A DNA stretch of 64,000 nucleotides from CAZZDK01 sp964652235 (GCA_964652235.1 CAZZDK010000010.1:7649-71648), one strand, 5' to 3'. Positions 42,675 to 51,172 are shown, counted from the first letter of the stretch. Translations and numbers: made by a program. The notes: a model not told the origin generated them from the letters alone.

Positions 42675-43157
42675 ATGTTCAAAAAGTTCATGTGTCTTAT
42701 GGCGGCGCTGGTCATGGTGTCGGCTTGCGACACGACCGGAAGCGATGATGGCATGGGCGGCGCCGGCGGCGCCGGCGGCAAGATGGGCGTGGCTCGTCCG
42801 GGCACGCAGGAAGATTTGGTCGTCAATGTCGGCGATCGCGTCTTCTTCGGCTTCGACAAGTCCGATCTTACGGCCGAAGCCCGCGCGACCCTCGATCGCC
42901 AGGCCGCTTGGCTCAAGCAATATCCGACCGTCAAGGTCACGATGGAAGGCCACTGCGACGAACGCGGCACCCGCGAATACAACTTGGCGCTCGGCGAACG
43001 TCGCGCCTCTGCGGCGAAGAACTATCTCGTCGCGGCCGGCATCGCGGCTGATCGCATCAAGACCGTCAGCTACGGCAAGGAACGCCCCGCCGTGCTCGGA
43101 AGCAACGAAGCGGCTTGGGCTCAAAACCGCCGCGCCGTTACGGTCACCGCGCAGTAA
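42675..43157 (+). CDS. pal: Peptidoglycan-associated lipoprotein Pal
   Basis: Pal anchors the outer membrane to peptidoglycan. The 160-residue precursor has a lipoprotein signal peptide ending in VSAC, so Cys18 is lipidated, then a glycine-rich spacer (GMGGAGGAGGKMG). The OmpA-like domain has VFFGFDKSDLTAEARATLDR, the peptidoglycan-binding VTMEGHCDERGTREYNLALG with the conserved Asp and Arg, and KTVSYGKERPAV. AAAGGGGG precedes the ATG. A terminator follows at 43202-43230, and the 322-base gap before it suggests its own promoter or processing. Confidence 0.97.
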   Translation: MFKKFMCLMAALVMVSACDTTGSDDGMGGAGGAGGKMGVARPGTQEDLVVNVGDRVFFGFDKSDLTAEARATLDRQAAWLKQYPTVKVTMEGHCDERGTREYNLALGERRASAAKNYLVAAGIAADRIKTVSYGKERPAVLGSNEAAWAQNRRAVTVTAQ

Positions 43158-43201
43158 GGGACGTCAGGCCGAGGCTTGAAGCCCGGTTTGAACGAAAAGA
43201 A

Positions 43202-43230
43202 AACCGCGATCCGAAAGGGTCGCGGTTTTT
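43202..43230 (+). terminator. Intrinsic terminator after pal
   Basis: AACCGCGA with CC pairs with GG and TCGCGGTT around GAAA, followed by a run of five Ts. It lies 45 bases after the pal stop and just ahead of the ndk promoter. Confidence 0.85.
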
Positions 43231-43232
43231 GC

Positions 43233-43260
43233 TTGGACTTTTCTCTGAATAGGCTATAAA
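43233..43260 (+). promoter_or_regulatory. Predicted sigma-70 type promoter of ndk
   Basis: TTGGAC (43233-43238) and TATAAA (43255-43260) are 16 bases apart, 36 bases before the ndk ATG and directly after the pal terminator. The -10 is strong, the -35 partial. Confidence 0.55.
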
Positions 43261-43296
43261 CCGCCCTGTTTTTCAACTCTTTCAGGAGTTCCTCTC

Positions 43297-43719
43297 ATGG
43301 CTATCGAACGTACTTTTTCGATCATCAAACCCGACGCCACGCGCCGCAATCTGACCGGCAAAATCAACGCCAAGCTGGAAGAGGCGGGCCTGCGCATTAT
43401 CGCGCAAAAGCGCCTCCTCATGACCCGCTCGCAGGCGGAAGGCTTCTATGCCGTCCATAAAGAGAGGCCTTTCTTTAACAGCCTGTGCGATTTCATGACG
43501 TCCGGCCCCGTCGTGGTCCAGGTTCTTGAGGGTGAAAACGCTGTGCTTCGGAATCGCGAGGTGATGGGCGCGACGAACCCGGCCCAGGCGGCCCCCGGCA
43601 CGATCCGCAAAGAGTTTGCCGAAAGCATCGAGGCAAACTCGGTCCACGGCTCGGATAGCCTTGAAAACGCAGCCATAGAGATTGCGTATTTCTTCAGCCA
43701 GATTGAACTGGTCGGCTAA
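43297..43719 (+). CDS. ndk: Nucleoside diphosphate kinase
   Basis: Ndk transfers phosphate from NTPs to NDPs through a phosphohistidine, balancing nucleotide pools. The 140-residue protein has ERTFSIIKPDATRRNLTG, EGFYAVHKERPFF, GATNPAQAAPGTIRKEF and the active-site NSVHGSDS with His117, all invariant features, and the normal bacterial length. TTCAGGAG lies upstream of the ATG. It shares the four bases CTAA as double stop with the convergent purA gene. Confidence 0.98.
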   Translation: MAIERTFSIIKPDATRRNLTGKINAKLEEAGLRIIAQKRLLMTRSQAEGFYAVHKERPFFNSLCDFMTSGPVVVQVLEGENAVLRNREVMGATNPAQAAPGTIRKEFAESIEANSVHGSDSLENAAIEIAYFFSQIELVG

Positions 43720-45008
43720 TCCATAAACGGATCGCGCACGAGAATCGTGTCTTCGCGTTCGGGGCTTGTGGAAACGAGCGTCACGGGCGCTTCGACCATT
43801 TCCTCGATCCGGCGGATATATTTAATCGCCTCGGCGGGCAGCCCGGCCCAGCTGCGCGCGCCTTGCGTGCTTTCGCTCCAGCCTTCGCAGGTTTCGTAAA
43901 CCGGCTCCACCTTGGATTGCGCCAGGGCGCCGGCGGGAAGGTGGTCGATTTCCTCTCCGTCCAATCTATAGGCGCGGCAGATTTTGATTTCCTTGAGGCC
44001 GTCCAGCACGTCGAGTTTCGTGAGAACCAGCCCGTCGATTCCGCCGACCTTGACGGCCTGTCGCACAGCCACGGCGTCAAGCCAGCCGCAACGGCGCTTG
44101 CGGCCCGTCACGGTGCCGTACTCGCGTCCGCGCTCGCCGATCAGGGCGCCGATTTCGCCCAGATCCTCGGTGGGGAACGGCCCCGTGCCCACGCGCGTCG
44201 TATAGGCTTTGCAAATGCCCAGAATGCGGCCCAGCATTTTGGGGCTGACGCCCGCGCCCGCGGCGGCCTGTCCGCCCACGATGTTGCTGGAGGTGACGAA
44301 AGGATAGGTGCCGTGATCGATGTCGAGCATGGTGCCTTGCGCGCCTTCGAACAAAACCAGCTTTCCTTCCCGGCGCACCTCTTCGAGTCGTTTCCAGACG
44401 ACGGCGGCATAGGGCAGGATGCGGGGCGCGACCTCCATCACTTCGTCATAGACCGCCTCGACCTTCAGCTCTTGCGCGCCGTAGCCGCGTAAAAGTGCGT
44501 TATGGTGGGTGAGAAGGTCCTCGATTTTTTCCTTGAGAACGGACGGTTCCCGCAAATCGCACAAACGCACGGCGCGGCGGGCGATCTTGTCCTCGTAAGC
44601 GGGGCCGATGCCGCGCCCCGTCGTGCCTATTTTTCTCGCGCCTTTGGCGGCTTCCCTCGCGCGGTCCACGATGCCGTGGACGGGCAGAATAAGCGGGCAG
44701 TTTTCCGCGACGATAAGATTGTCCGGCGAGACGGCGACGCCGCGATTCTTGATGTTGTCGATCTCATTCAAAAGAGCCCAGGGATCAACCACGACGCCGT
44801 TACCGATGATCGAAAGCTTGCCGGGCCGCACGATGCCCGAAGGGAGCAGGTTGAGCTTATAGACATTGCCGTCGATCACGAGCGTGTGGCCCGCATTGTT
44901 GCCGCCTTGAAAGCGCACCACGACATCCGCGCGCGACGACAGCCAATCCACGACCTTGCCCTTGCCTTCATCGCCCCATTGGGCCCCCACGACGACGACG
45001 TTTTTCAT
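43716..45008 (-). CDS. purA: Adenylosuccinate synthetase
   Basis: PurA uses GTP to join aspartate to IMP, the first committed step to AMP. The 430-residue protein has the P-loop-like GAQWGDEGKGKVVDWLS (Asp and Lys of the active site), QGGNNAGHTLV with the catalytic His, TTGRGIGPAYEDK, EGAQGTMLDIDHGTYPFVTSSN and TRVGTGPFPTE. Length is normal. Upstream (45009-45155) lies an A/T-rich leader with a GATTCC/GGAATC hairpin; AAAGGA precedes the ATG. The gene is divergent from the YqaA-type gene. Confidence 0.98.
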   Translation of the reverse strand: MKNVVVVGAQWGDEGKGKVVDWLSSRADVVVRFQGGNNAGHTLVIDGNVYKLNLLPSGIVRPGKLSIIGNGVVVDPWALLNEIDNIKNRGVAVSPDNLIVAENCPLILPVHGIVDRAREAAKGARKIGTTGRGIGPAYEDKIARRAVRLCDLREPSVLKEKIEDLLTHHNALLRGYGAQELKVEAVYDEVMEVAPRILPYAAVVWKRLEEVRREGKLVLFEGAQGTMLDIDHGTYPFVTSSNIVGGQAAAGAGVSPKMLGRILGICKAYTTRVGTGPFPTEDLGEIGALIGERGREYGTVTGRKRRCGWLDAVAVRQAVKVGGIDGLVLTKLDVLDGLKEIKICRAYRLDGEEIDHLPAGALAQSKVEPVYETCEGWSESTQGARSWAGLPAEAIKYIRRIEEMVEAPVTLVSTSPEREDTILVRDPFMD

Positions 45009-45155
45009 CGGAAAATATCCTTTAATAAGGTTTGCAAGCGTGGGTCAGCTAATCACATTTTTCCCGGATTCCCAAGGAATCTTCGTTCTTTATCCGGATA
45101 ACGAAAAAGGCTAGGTTTGTCGGAATAACGTGTTTCTTCATCCTTAACGCGCCCC

Positions 45156-45737
45156 ATGTCCCCCGTTCGCTCGCTTTACAATTGGACCCTTCGCCAAGCC
45201 GAGGGGCCTTATGCCGCTTACGTCCTTTTCGCCGTCGCTTTCGCGGAAAGTTCCTTTTTCCCCATTCCGCCGGACGTCCTGCTTTTGCCCATGGCCTTGG
45301 CTTGCCGTGAGAAGGCGTGGCGTTACGCCCTGATTTGCACGGTGGGTTCCGTCGTCGGCGGGCTTTTGGGTTATGCCATCGGCGCCTATTTGTACGACAC
45401 GGTGGGGCAATGGATCATCAATACTTATCATTTGCAGGAAGGCTTTCAGCGGTTTCACGACGAGTTCAATCGCTGGGGCGTGGCAATTATTCTGGCCAAA
45501 GGCTTGACGCCCATACCGTTCAAGCTAGTGACTATCGCAAGCGGCGTGGCGGCTTTGCCGCTTGTTCCCTTCGTTTTGGCGTCTATAGCCACGCGGGCCT
45601 TGCGGTTTTATCTCGTCGCGGGGCTTGTCCGGAAGTTCGGCGAGCCGATCCGGACTTTCGTGGAAAAATATTTGAACTGGGTCGCGCTGGGGGTTTTGGT
45701 TTTAATTGTTTTCGGATTCTGGCTTGTTCTCCATTAA
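45156..45737 (+). CDS. YqaA-type small membrane protein (DedA/VTT superfamily)
   Basis: This 193-residue inner membrane protein belongs to the SNARE-associated/VTT superfamily, relatives of DedA lipid scramblase-like proteins. It has VLFAVAFAESSFFPIPPDVLLLPMAL, the family loop with two prolines, then GSVVGGLLGYAIGAYLYD, ILAKGLTPIPFKLVTIASGVA with the conserved Gly-Pro loop, and a last segment LGVLVLIVFGFWLVL. No partner gene is adjacent. Its 3' end overlaps hdaA on the other strand by 36 bases. Confidence 0.88.
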   Translation: MSPVRSLYNWTLRQAEGPYAAYVLFAVAFAESSFFPIPPDVLLLPMALACREKAWRYALICTVGSVVGGLLGYAIGAYLYDTVGQWIINTYHLQEGFQRFHDEFNRWGVAIILAKGLTPIPFKLVTIASGVAALPLVPFVLASIATRALRFYLVAGLVRKFGEPIRTFVEKYLNWVALGVLVLIVFGFWLVLH

Positions 45738-46409
45738 AATCTTCTGAACGAACGGAATAGAAATTTTCCGTCCCGTCTCAAGCGCGGCTTCGTCCAGCGC
45801 CGCGACGGCCTGGCGGATGGCCGTTCCCGTTCGCTCCAGACGCGCCGCCAGATAATCCACGACGCCTGCGTCCACCATCAATTGCCGGTCGGCGAAAAGC
45901 TTGAGCAAAAGGCCGCGCATGAGCTCGTCATCTGGTTCAAAAAGGCGGACAGAGAGGCAGCTTTTAAGCCGCGTCTCGATGTCCGGCAGGTCCAGCCCCC
46001 ACAAGGCGGGAGGCCTGGCCGCCGTCAAAAGCAGCGGCGCGCCCGCAGCCTTTGCGGCGTTGAAAAGGTGCTGAAGCCATTCTTCGCTCTCGCCCTCGCC
46101 CGCAACGGTGTCCGCATCGTCCAAGGCAAAGGCTTTGGCTGAAGTCGCGCCGGTCGCGATATCCTCAAGCGTTTTGTCGCCGACATTCAGGCGTCTGGCT
46201 TTATGTTTATCGGCCCAGGCGCAAAGGAGGTGCGTCTTGCCCGCTCCTTCCGGTCCCCAAAGAACGAGCGCGGGGGAGGGCCAGGCCGCCGGTTCGCGCT
46301 CTAAAAGCCATTGCGCGGCCTCGGCGTTCGCGGGCGAGACGAGAAAATCCTCCGCCCCCATCAGCTCCTGAAAGGGCAGCGGCAGGTGATATTGGCGAGG
46401 ATCATTCAT
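45702..46409 (-). CDS. hdaA: DnaA-related regulatory protein HdaA/Hda
   Basis: HdaA is a short AAA+ protein like DnaA without its DNA-binding domain; with the sliding clamp it stimulates DnaA-ATP hydrolysis to prevent over-initiation. The 235-residue protein has an N-terminal QYHLPLPF, a likely clamp-binding motif, Walker A GPEGAGKT (52-59), the acidic FALDDADTV segment (95-103), and the DIETRLKSCLSVRLFEPDDE box. It is co-transcribed with the permease gene upstream, overlapping by four bases, the usual alphaproteobacterial order with purM nearby. Confidence 0.92.
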   Translation of the reverse strand: MNDPRQYHLPLPFQELMGAEDFLVSPANAEAAQWLLEREPAAWPSPALVLWGPEGAGKTHLLCAWADKHKARRLNVGDKTLEDIATGATSAKAFALDDADTVAGEGESEEWLQHLFNAAKAAGAPLLLTAARPPALWGLDLPDIETRLKSCLSVRLFEPDDELMRGLLLKLFADRQLMVDAGVVDYLAARLERTGTAIRQAVAALDEAALETGRKISIPFVQKILMENKPESENN

Positions 46410-47476
46410 CGCGGTTTTTGCCGCCGCTCGTAAAGCGTGCTGCTTTTGTAACGTTTGAGCGCGAGGCGGATCAGAACGCCGATGATGGCGGCGAGCGGCA
46501 CGGCGATCAAAACGCCCACAAAGCCGAGCAGGCTCGCGCCCGCGAAAAGAGCGAAGATGATCCAGACGGGATGAAGCCCCACGCGGTCGCCCACGAGCTT
46601 GGGCGTCAGGACGTAGCCTTCAAGCGTTTGCCCGACGAGAAAAACCAGAAACGTCAGGAAGATGGAAAGAGCGTCGTTGAATTGCGTGAAGGCCAGAATC
46701 ATGCTTGCGACCAAGACGAACCCCGATCCGACATAGGGGATAAAGGACAAAAAGCCCGCCACGATGCCGATGGTCGCGCCGTATTTAAGGCCGACGAGCG
46801 AAAGGCCGACGCTGTAAATAATGCCGAGAGAAAGGCAGACGAGCGCCTGGCCGCGCAGAAAGCCGGAAAGGGTGCGGTCGATTTGGTCAACCGCCTCGCG
46901 AAACAGGTTGTAATTTTTTCTGGGCACGAGCGAGTTCACTCCTTCCGTCGCGTGGGGCCAGTCGCGCAAGAGATAAAAGGCGACAATCGGCGTGATGACA
47001 AGCAGCATGGCGATATCGAACAGCGCAAAGCCGCCGCTTACGAGCTTCTTAAGCATTTCCGCGAACCAAAGAGCCAGGCTTCCCGCGTAATTTCCGGCCG
47101 CGTCGCGCAATTTCTCGACATCGCCCGGCGACAGCCTTTCAAGCCATTCCGTCACGGGGGGAAGGACCCTCTCCCTTAAAGCGGCAATGACCGAAGGCAG
47201 CGTTTCGATCAGCGAGGCCAGCTGGCTTTGGAGCAAGGGCAAAATGAGCAAAAGCGCGATGATAACGGCGGAAACGAAGCTTAAGAGAACAAGCGCGGCG
47301 CCGAAAGGGCGCGACAGACGTTTGGCCGAAAGCTTGTTGACGATGGGGTCGAGCAAATAAGCGATGACGGCGCCCGCGACAAAGGGCAAAAGAATGGGTT
47401 TCAAAAGCCAGACGAGGCCCGCGAAACAAAGCCCCAGGAAAAGCCAAAACCTGTTTTGCGCGGCGGGATCGTTCAT
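46406..47476 (-). CDS. AI-2E family transporter (PerM-type permease)
   Basis: This 356-residue protein has about seven or eight membrane segments, for example FWLFLGLCFAGLVWLLKPIL, PFVAGAVIAYLL, FGAALVLLSFVSAVIIALLL and the final ALFAGASLLGFVGVLIAVPL. GVPLAAIIGVL-like ends and LEGYVLTPKLVGDRVGLHPVW are typical of PF01594 (AI-2E/PerM) proteins. Cargo is not known for most members; an autoinducer role should not be assumed. ATG 47476 is preferred over a longer frame to 47554, with AAGG upstream. It is downstream of the DUF2066 gene and overlaps hdaA. Confidence 0.9.
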   Translation of the reverse strand: MNDPAAQNRFWLFLGLCFAGLVWLLKPILLPFVAGAVIAYLLDPIVNKLSAKRLSRPFGAALVLLSFVSAVIIALLLILPLLQSQLASLIETLPSVIAALRERVLPPVTEWLERLSPGDVEKLRDAAGNYAGSLALWFAEMLKKLVSGGFALFDIAMLLVITPIVAFYLLRDWPHATEGVNSLVPRKNYNLFREAVDQIDRTLSGFLRGQALVCLSLGIIYSVGLSLVGLKYGATIGIVAGFLSFIPYVGSGFVLVASMILAFTQFNDALSIFLTFLVFLVGQTLEGYVLTPKLVGDRVGLHPVWIIFALFAGASLLGFVGVLIAVPLAAIIGVLIRLALKRYKSSTLYERRQKPR

Positions 47477-47492
47477 GGTCTCGGCCTTTCTT

Positions 47493-48629
47493 TTACAGCG
47501 CTTCCATCGCGCCTGTTTGCTGAATGCTCCAACTGCCGTTTGCGCTTTGCTCAAGCCGCAGGCCCTGTTCCGCCAGGGCGCTTTGCAAAGATGCCAGGTC
47601 GCCCGTGAATTGAACCTCGATATGCACGAGGCCTCGCGTCATCGCGATGACGTGCGTTTCCACCACAAGCGGGACGCGGGCCAACTTGTCGCGAATTTTT
47701 CCCCAGGCGGCCAGGTTCGCGACCGGCACATCTACGGGCAGGAACATCTGCGTTCCGGCGGGCGCCGCGGCGCCCGGAGAAGCGACGATCCGTGCCGCGC
47801 CGCTTGCCTGCGCCTGTTTCCATTCGCCTTCGATGGCGCGGATCATCTGTTCGATTCCGTCCCTAAGCTCGTCGTCGAGGCCCGCATAGGCGGCGGAGGG
47901 CTTAAGGGAGGATTCGCGCACATCGCGCGGCAGGCCTTCGGAATCGTAGGCGCGGAGGATTATAGTCCCGTCGATCGGCGTGCCGGACAGTTCGTCGCCG
48001 GTTTCCAAAATGGCGACGATGGCGCCGCTTGCCTGGTATTTCCGCATCAAGGAGCGCAAGTTTTCGGCCTTGGCGCTGACGGCTTCCTCCGCGCTGATTT
48101 GCGCGATGTCTTCCAGATCGCCCGCCGGGCCGATCATGGGCACGAGAACGGCTTTGCGCGCCGCCTCTTCCCAGGCGTTGCGCCAGGCCGTCCGGTCTTC
48201 CCAAAGAACGACGCGGCTACGGTTTTTCAAGAGAGGCAGAATCACGATAGGCTTGGCGCGAATTTCGGAAAAAGCCGTTCCCTTGGCGTTCAGAAAAGCG
48301 CGCACGGCCATCGGTTTGAACTGGACCGTAAAGGTGCCCATATAGCGCAGGGCGGCGGCGTGTTCCTTTTGGACCTCGAAGGATTGAACCAGAGCCGCGA
48401 TTTCGTCGTCGCTCGCTTCGATGTTTCCCGCGTTCAGGCGGGAGAGGATTTCCTTGAAAGCGTGCCTTTGGGCCTGGGGGATGGCGTCGTTTCGGGCCTG
48501 GGCCGCGCTGGCCGCCGAGACGTCAACCGCGATGTCCGCGACTTGGTAAAGGGAAGAATCCTCCTGCGCCAGGGCCGCCGGGGCCATCGCCAGGAAACAG
48601 GCCAGAAAGGCCATTTGCGCGAGTTTCAT
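47493..48629 (-). CDS. Exported DUF2066 domain protein
   Basis: This 378-residue protein has a signal peptide (MKLAQMAFLACFLAMAPAALA, cut before QEDSS) and matches the DUF2066 family in layout. Segments include ARNDAIPQAQRHAFKEILSR, YMGTFTVQFKPMAVRAFL, PIVILPLLKNRSRVVLWED and the C-terminal VQFTGDLASLQSALAEQGL. Its function is unknown. It is conserved between purM and the AI-2E/hdaA pair in Alphaproteobacteria, as here. ATG 48629 follows ACAGG at six bases; ATG 48644 is an alternative. Divergent from purM with 76 bases between. Confidence 0.85.
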   Translation of the reverse strand: MKLAQMAFLACFLAMAPAALAQEDSSLYQVADIAVDVSAASAAQARNDAIPQAQRHAFKEILSRLNAGNIEASDDEIAALVQSFEVQKEHAAALRYMGTFTVQFKPMAVRAFLNAKGTAFSEIRAKPIVILPLLKNRSRVVLWEDRTAWRNAWEEAARKAVLVPMIGPAGDLEDIAQISAEEAVSAKAENLRSLMRKYQASGAIVAILETGDELSGTPIDGTIILRAYDSEGLPRDVRESSLKPSAAYAGLDDELRDGIEQMIRAIEGEWKQAQASGAARIVASPGAAAPAGTQMFLPVDVPVANLAAWGKIRDKLARVPLVVETHVIAMTRGLVHIEVQFTGDLASLQSALAEQGLRLEQSANGSWSIQQTGAMEAL

Positions 48630-48705
48630 TGCAAACCTGTCCATTTTCGCTATTCTGCCCCTGTTTTTACAGCATCGAAGCTTAACCAGCAACTCTGGCG
48701 AGACC

Positions 48706-49785
48706 ATGGCGGACCTTAAGAACACGGAACGAGACGCTTATGCCAAAGCAGGCGTCCACATCGACGCGGGCAATGAACTTGTCGAGGCGATCAAGCCCTT
48801 GGCCAAGGCGACTTCCCGGCCCGGCGCCGACGCGGCTTTGGGGGGATTCGGGGCTCTTTTCGACCTGAAAGCGACGGGTTACAAAGACCCTATTCTCGTC
48901 AGCTCGACCGACGGGGTGGGAACCAAGCTTCGCATCGCCATCGAAAGCGGGCGGCACGATACGGTGGGGATCGATCTGGTCGCCATGTGCGTCAACGATC
49001 TGGTGGTGGCGGGCGCTGAGCCGTTGTTTTTCCTAGATTATTTTGCAACCGGGCGGCTGGATGTCGAAACGGCTCGCGCGGTCGTCAAGGGCATAGCCGA
49101 AGGCTGCAAACAAACCGGCTGCGCCCTGGTCGGCGGCGAAACGGCGGAAATGCCGGGTATGTATGAAGGCAAGGATTACGATCTGGCGGGCTTTGCCGTC
49201 GGCGCGGTTGAGCGGGACGCCATCTTGCCGCGAGGGGACGTTAAGGCCGGGGATGTCGTCCTCGGCCTGGCTTCAAACGGGGTCCACAGCAACGGTTTTT
49301 CGCTCGTTCGCAAGGTTGTGGAGCAAGAAGGGCTGGCCTGGGACGCGCCCGCGCCGTTCGATCCATCGCGCGGCCTGGCCGAGGCGCTTTTGGAGCCGAC
49401 GCGACTCTACGTCAAACCGCTTTTGCCCGCGCTGCGGGGCGGGTTGCTTAAGGCGTTGGCGCATATTACGGGCGGCGGGCTTCTCGAAAACATCCCGCGC
49501 GTTTTGCCCCAGGGCCTCGGCGTCTGGCTTAGCGCGGCGAACTGGCCCGTGCCGCCGGTTTTCAAATGGCTGGCCAAGCAAAGCGGCGCGAGCGGGACGG
49601 ACATGGCGCGAACGTTCAATTGCGGCATCGGCATGGTCGTGATCGTCGCGCCGGAAAAGGTCGAAGAAGTCTCGGCCCTTTTGACGAATGCGGGCGAAAA
49701 AGTTTTCCGCATCGGCGAGGTCGAAGAGAATCTTTCCGAACATCGCGTCGTTATTCAGGGAATGGATTCGTCATGGCCGTGTTGA
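48706..49785 (+). CDS. purM: Phosphoribosylformylglycinamidine cyclo-ligase
   Basis: PurM closes the imidazole ring of FGAM with ATP to give AIR. The 359-residue protein has YAKAGVHIDAGNELVEAIKP, LVSSTDGVGTKLRIAIE, GIDLVAMCVNDLVVAGAEPL, FFLDYFATGRLD, ALVGGETAEMPGMY and ITGGGLLENIPRVLP, the family blocks. The RBS is weak (GCGAGA). Its last 13 bases overlap purN, the common purM-purN operon. It is divergent from the DUF2066-permease-hdaA unit. Confidence 0.98.
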   Translation: MADLKNTERDAYAKAGVHIDAGNELVEAIKPLAKATSRPGADAALGGFGALFDLKATGYKDPILVSSTDGVGTKLRIAIESGRHDTVGIDLVAMCVNDLVVAGAEPLFFLDYFATGRLDVETARAVVKGIAEGCKQTGCALVGGETAEMPGMYEGKDYDLAGFAVGAVERDAILPRGDVKAGDVVLGLASNGVHSNGFSLVRKVVEQEGLAWDAPAPFDPSRGLAEALLEPTRLYVKPLLPALRGGLLKALAHITGGGLLENIPRVLPQGLGVWLSAANWPVPPVFKWLAKQSGASGTDMARTFNCGIGMVVIVAPEKVEEVSALLTNAGEKVFRIGEVEENLSEHRVVIQGMDSSWPC

Positions 49786-50423
49786 ACGTCGCCGTTCTTA
49801 TTTCGGGGCGCGGCTCGAATATGCAGGCGTTGGTCCGCGCCGCGCAGGCGCCGGGCTTTCCCGCGAAAATCGTCTGCGTTCTCGCGAACCTTCCGGACGC
49901 GGCGGGCCTCGCCTGGGCCAGAGAAAACGGCATTCCGACCGAAATCGTGGATCACAGGCCTTTCGGCAAGGACCGCGAGGCTTTCGAAAAAGCGATGGAT
50001 GAGAAAATCGTCGCCCATGGGGCGCAACTCGTTTGCCTGGCGGGCTTTATGCGGCTCATTTCGCCGTGGTTCGTGGAGAAATGGCGCGACAGGCTCGTGA
50101 ACATTCATCCCTCGCTTCTGCCGTCTTTTCCGGGCCTGCACGTTCATGAACAGGCGCTGGCGGCGGGTGTGAAATTTTCCGGCTGCACGGTCCATTTTGT
50201 GCGTCCCGGCACGGACGACGGCCCGATCATCGTTCAGGCCGCGGTCCCCGTTTTGCAAGGCGACGATCCGGACGGCCTCGCCGCGCGGATTTTAGAGATG
50301 GAGCATAAAATTTATCCCGCCGCTCTGCGCTGGATCGCCGAAGGGCGCGTGAACGTCCATAATGAGCGCTGTTTTATCGCGGGCGCCATCGCGCCGGAGA
50401 GCGCGATGAATCCTGGGGTGTGA
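49773..50423 (+). CDS. purN: Phosphoribosylglycinamide formyltransferase
   Basis: PurN formylates GAR with 10-formyltetrahydrofolate, the third purine step. The 216-residue protein has VAVLISGRGSNMQALV, the phosphate-binding loop, LAGFMRLISPWFVEKW, the catalytic NIHPSLLPSFPGLHVHEQAL with Asn and His, and TVHFVRPGTDDGPIIVQAAV with the catalytic Asp. ATG 49773 lies inside purM, 13 bases before its stop. The stop lies within the first arm of a long palindrome, so that element abuts or invades the gene's end. Confidence 0.97.
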   Translation: MAVLNVAVLISGRGSNMQALVRAAQAPGFPAKIVCVLANLPDAAGLAWARENGIPTEIVDHRPFGKDREAFEKAMDEKIVAHGAQLVCLAGFMRLISPWFVEKWRDRLVNIHPSLLPSFPGLHVHEQALAAGVKFSGCTVHFVRPGTDDGPIIVQAAVPVLQGDDPDGLAARILEMEHKIYPAALRWIAEGRVNVHNERCFIAGAIAPESAMNPGV

Positions 50424-50558
50424 AAACATTCAAACGATCTTGGGCTGCAAAACGCACACTTTCAAGATTTTGATGCTCACGTACCTTTATGTACGCTGCG
50501 CTCAAAATCTTGAAAGCGCACGTTTTTCGCCTCAAGCTTATTTGAATGTCAACACACC
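50417..50558. repeat. Long palindromic element I after purN
   Basis: The outer arms GGTGTG (50417-50422) with CACACC (50553-50558) and ACATTCAAA (50426-50434) with TTTGAATGT (50541-50549) enclose a core hairpin. The core has a perfect 15-base stem CTTTCAAGATTTTGA (50459-50473) with TCAAAATCTTGAAAG (50502-50516) and an inner GTAC/GTAC pair around CTTTAT. It includes the purN stop codon and could act as its terminator when transcribed. Confidence 0.85.
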
Positions 50559-50721
50559 CTAGAGCAAAGTCCGGTTAGGTGGAATCAAAAGAACGTCGTC
50601 ACTCCCGCGCAAGCGGGAGTCCCGTTTGGTTTAACGGCATGAAAACCAAACGGGATGCCCGCTGTCGCGGGCATGACGAAAAAACCGGACATTTGTTCTA
50701 CCTAACCGGATTTTGCTCTAG
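50559..50721. repeat. Compound palindromic element II
   Basis: Two 22-base outer arms (50559-50580 and 50700-50721) are inverted repeats with one mismatch; each contains CTAGAGCAAA and CCGGTTAGGT or the complement. Inside are three further hairpins: ACTCCCGC/GCGGGAGT (50601-50620), CCCGTTTGGTTT/AAACCAAACGGG (50621-50654) and GCCCGC/GCGGGC (50657-50672). It abuts element I without a gap. No open frame is inside, so it is a non-autonomous element or repeat cluster. Confidence 0.85.
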
Positions 50722-50811
50722 CGAATAAGGTTAAGATTTTTGGTTAATTTCTAGAATCTTTCCAACCCAAAATTTTTCGTCTTATGACAGCGCGAAACCA
50801 TTCTTGCAGCC

Positions 50812-50840
50812 TTGATTCCTTGCGATTCGCTTGCTACACG
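50812..50840 (+). promoter_or_regulatory. Possible promoter of the 98-residue orphan gene
   Basis: TTGATT (50812-50817) and TACACG (50835-50840) are 17 bases apart, 35 bases before the ATG at 50876. The -10 match is weak. The region before it (50722-50811) is AT-rich. Confidence 0.35.
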
Positions 50841-50875
50841 CAGGCGCATCTTTTCCCTTTTTTAGAGGATTTGTC

Positions 50876-51172
50876 ATGGCGGCTTTAGTTGTTATCTCTC
50901 TTGCCCCTTCCAACGCGGCGCAGCACTTAAGGAATTTCAAACTGAGCGCTTTTTGCGTTCAGACGGGACAAGCCCACAGGCCCGACAATTTTTGGCTGGC
51001 TTTGGCGCCAAACGCCAAGACGGCGAGAGCGCTTGTCGAAATGCAAGAAAAGCTCGAAAAAGGAAGAACGGGCAGCACGTATGTAGAGCCGATCGAAAGA
51101 GGCCATGCCTTGGAAAAACTGAAGCAAGGCTTTTTCGGCTGGTGCGTCAGACCGGGTTGCTTCGTTCGCTAA
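50876..51172 (+). CDS. Hypothetical protein, 98 residues
   Basis: I do not recognise this protein. It starts MAALVVISLAPSNAAQHLRN, has a helical middle (KTARALVEMQEKLEKGRTG) and ends GFFGWCVRPGCFVR, with two cysteines five apart. ATG 50876 has AGAGGA six bases upstream, a good ribosome site, which favours it over the longer frame from 50831. It shares the four bases CTAA as double stop with the convergent SnoaL-like gene. The N-terminus is mildly hydrophobic but too short for a clear signal peptide. Confidence 0.5.
   Translation: MAALVVISLAPSNAAQHLRNFKLSAFCVQTGQAHRPDNFWLALAPNAKTARALVEMQEKLEKGRTGSTYVEPIERGHALEKLKQGFFGWCVRPGCFVR

Noticed and set aside
47364..48719. 451-residue plus-strand open frame
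   Set aside because: Antisense to the DUF2066 protein, whose signal peptide and family blocks are clear.
50417..50721. CRISPR-like array
   Set aside because: The repeats are inverted arms of hairpins, not direct repeats with regular spacers, and no cas genes are present.
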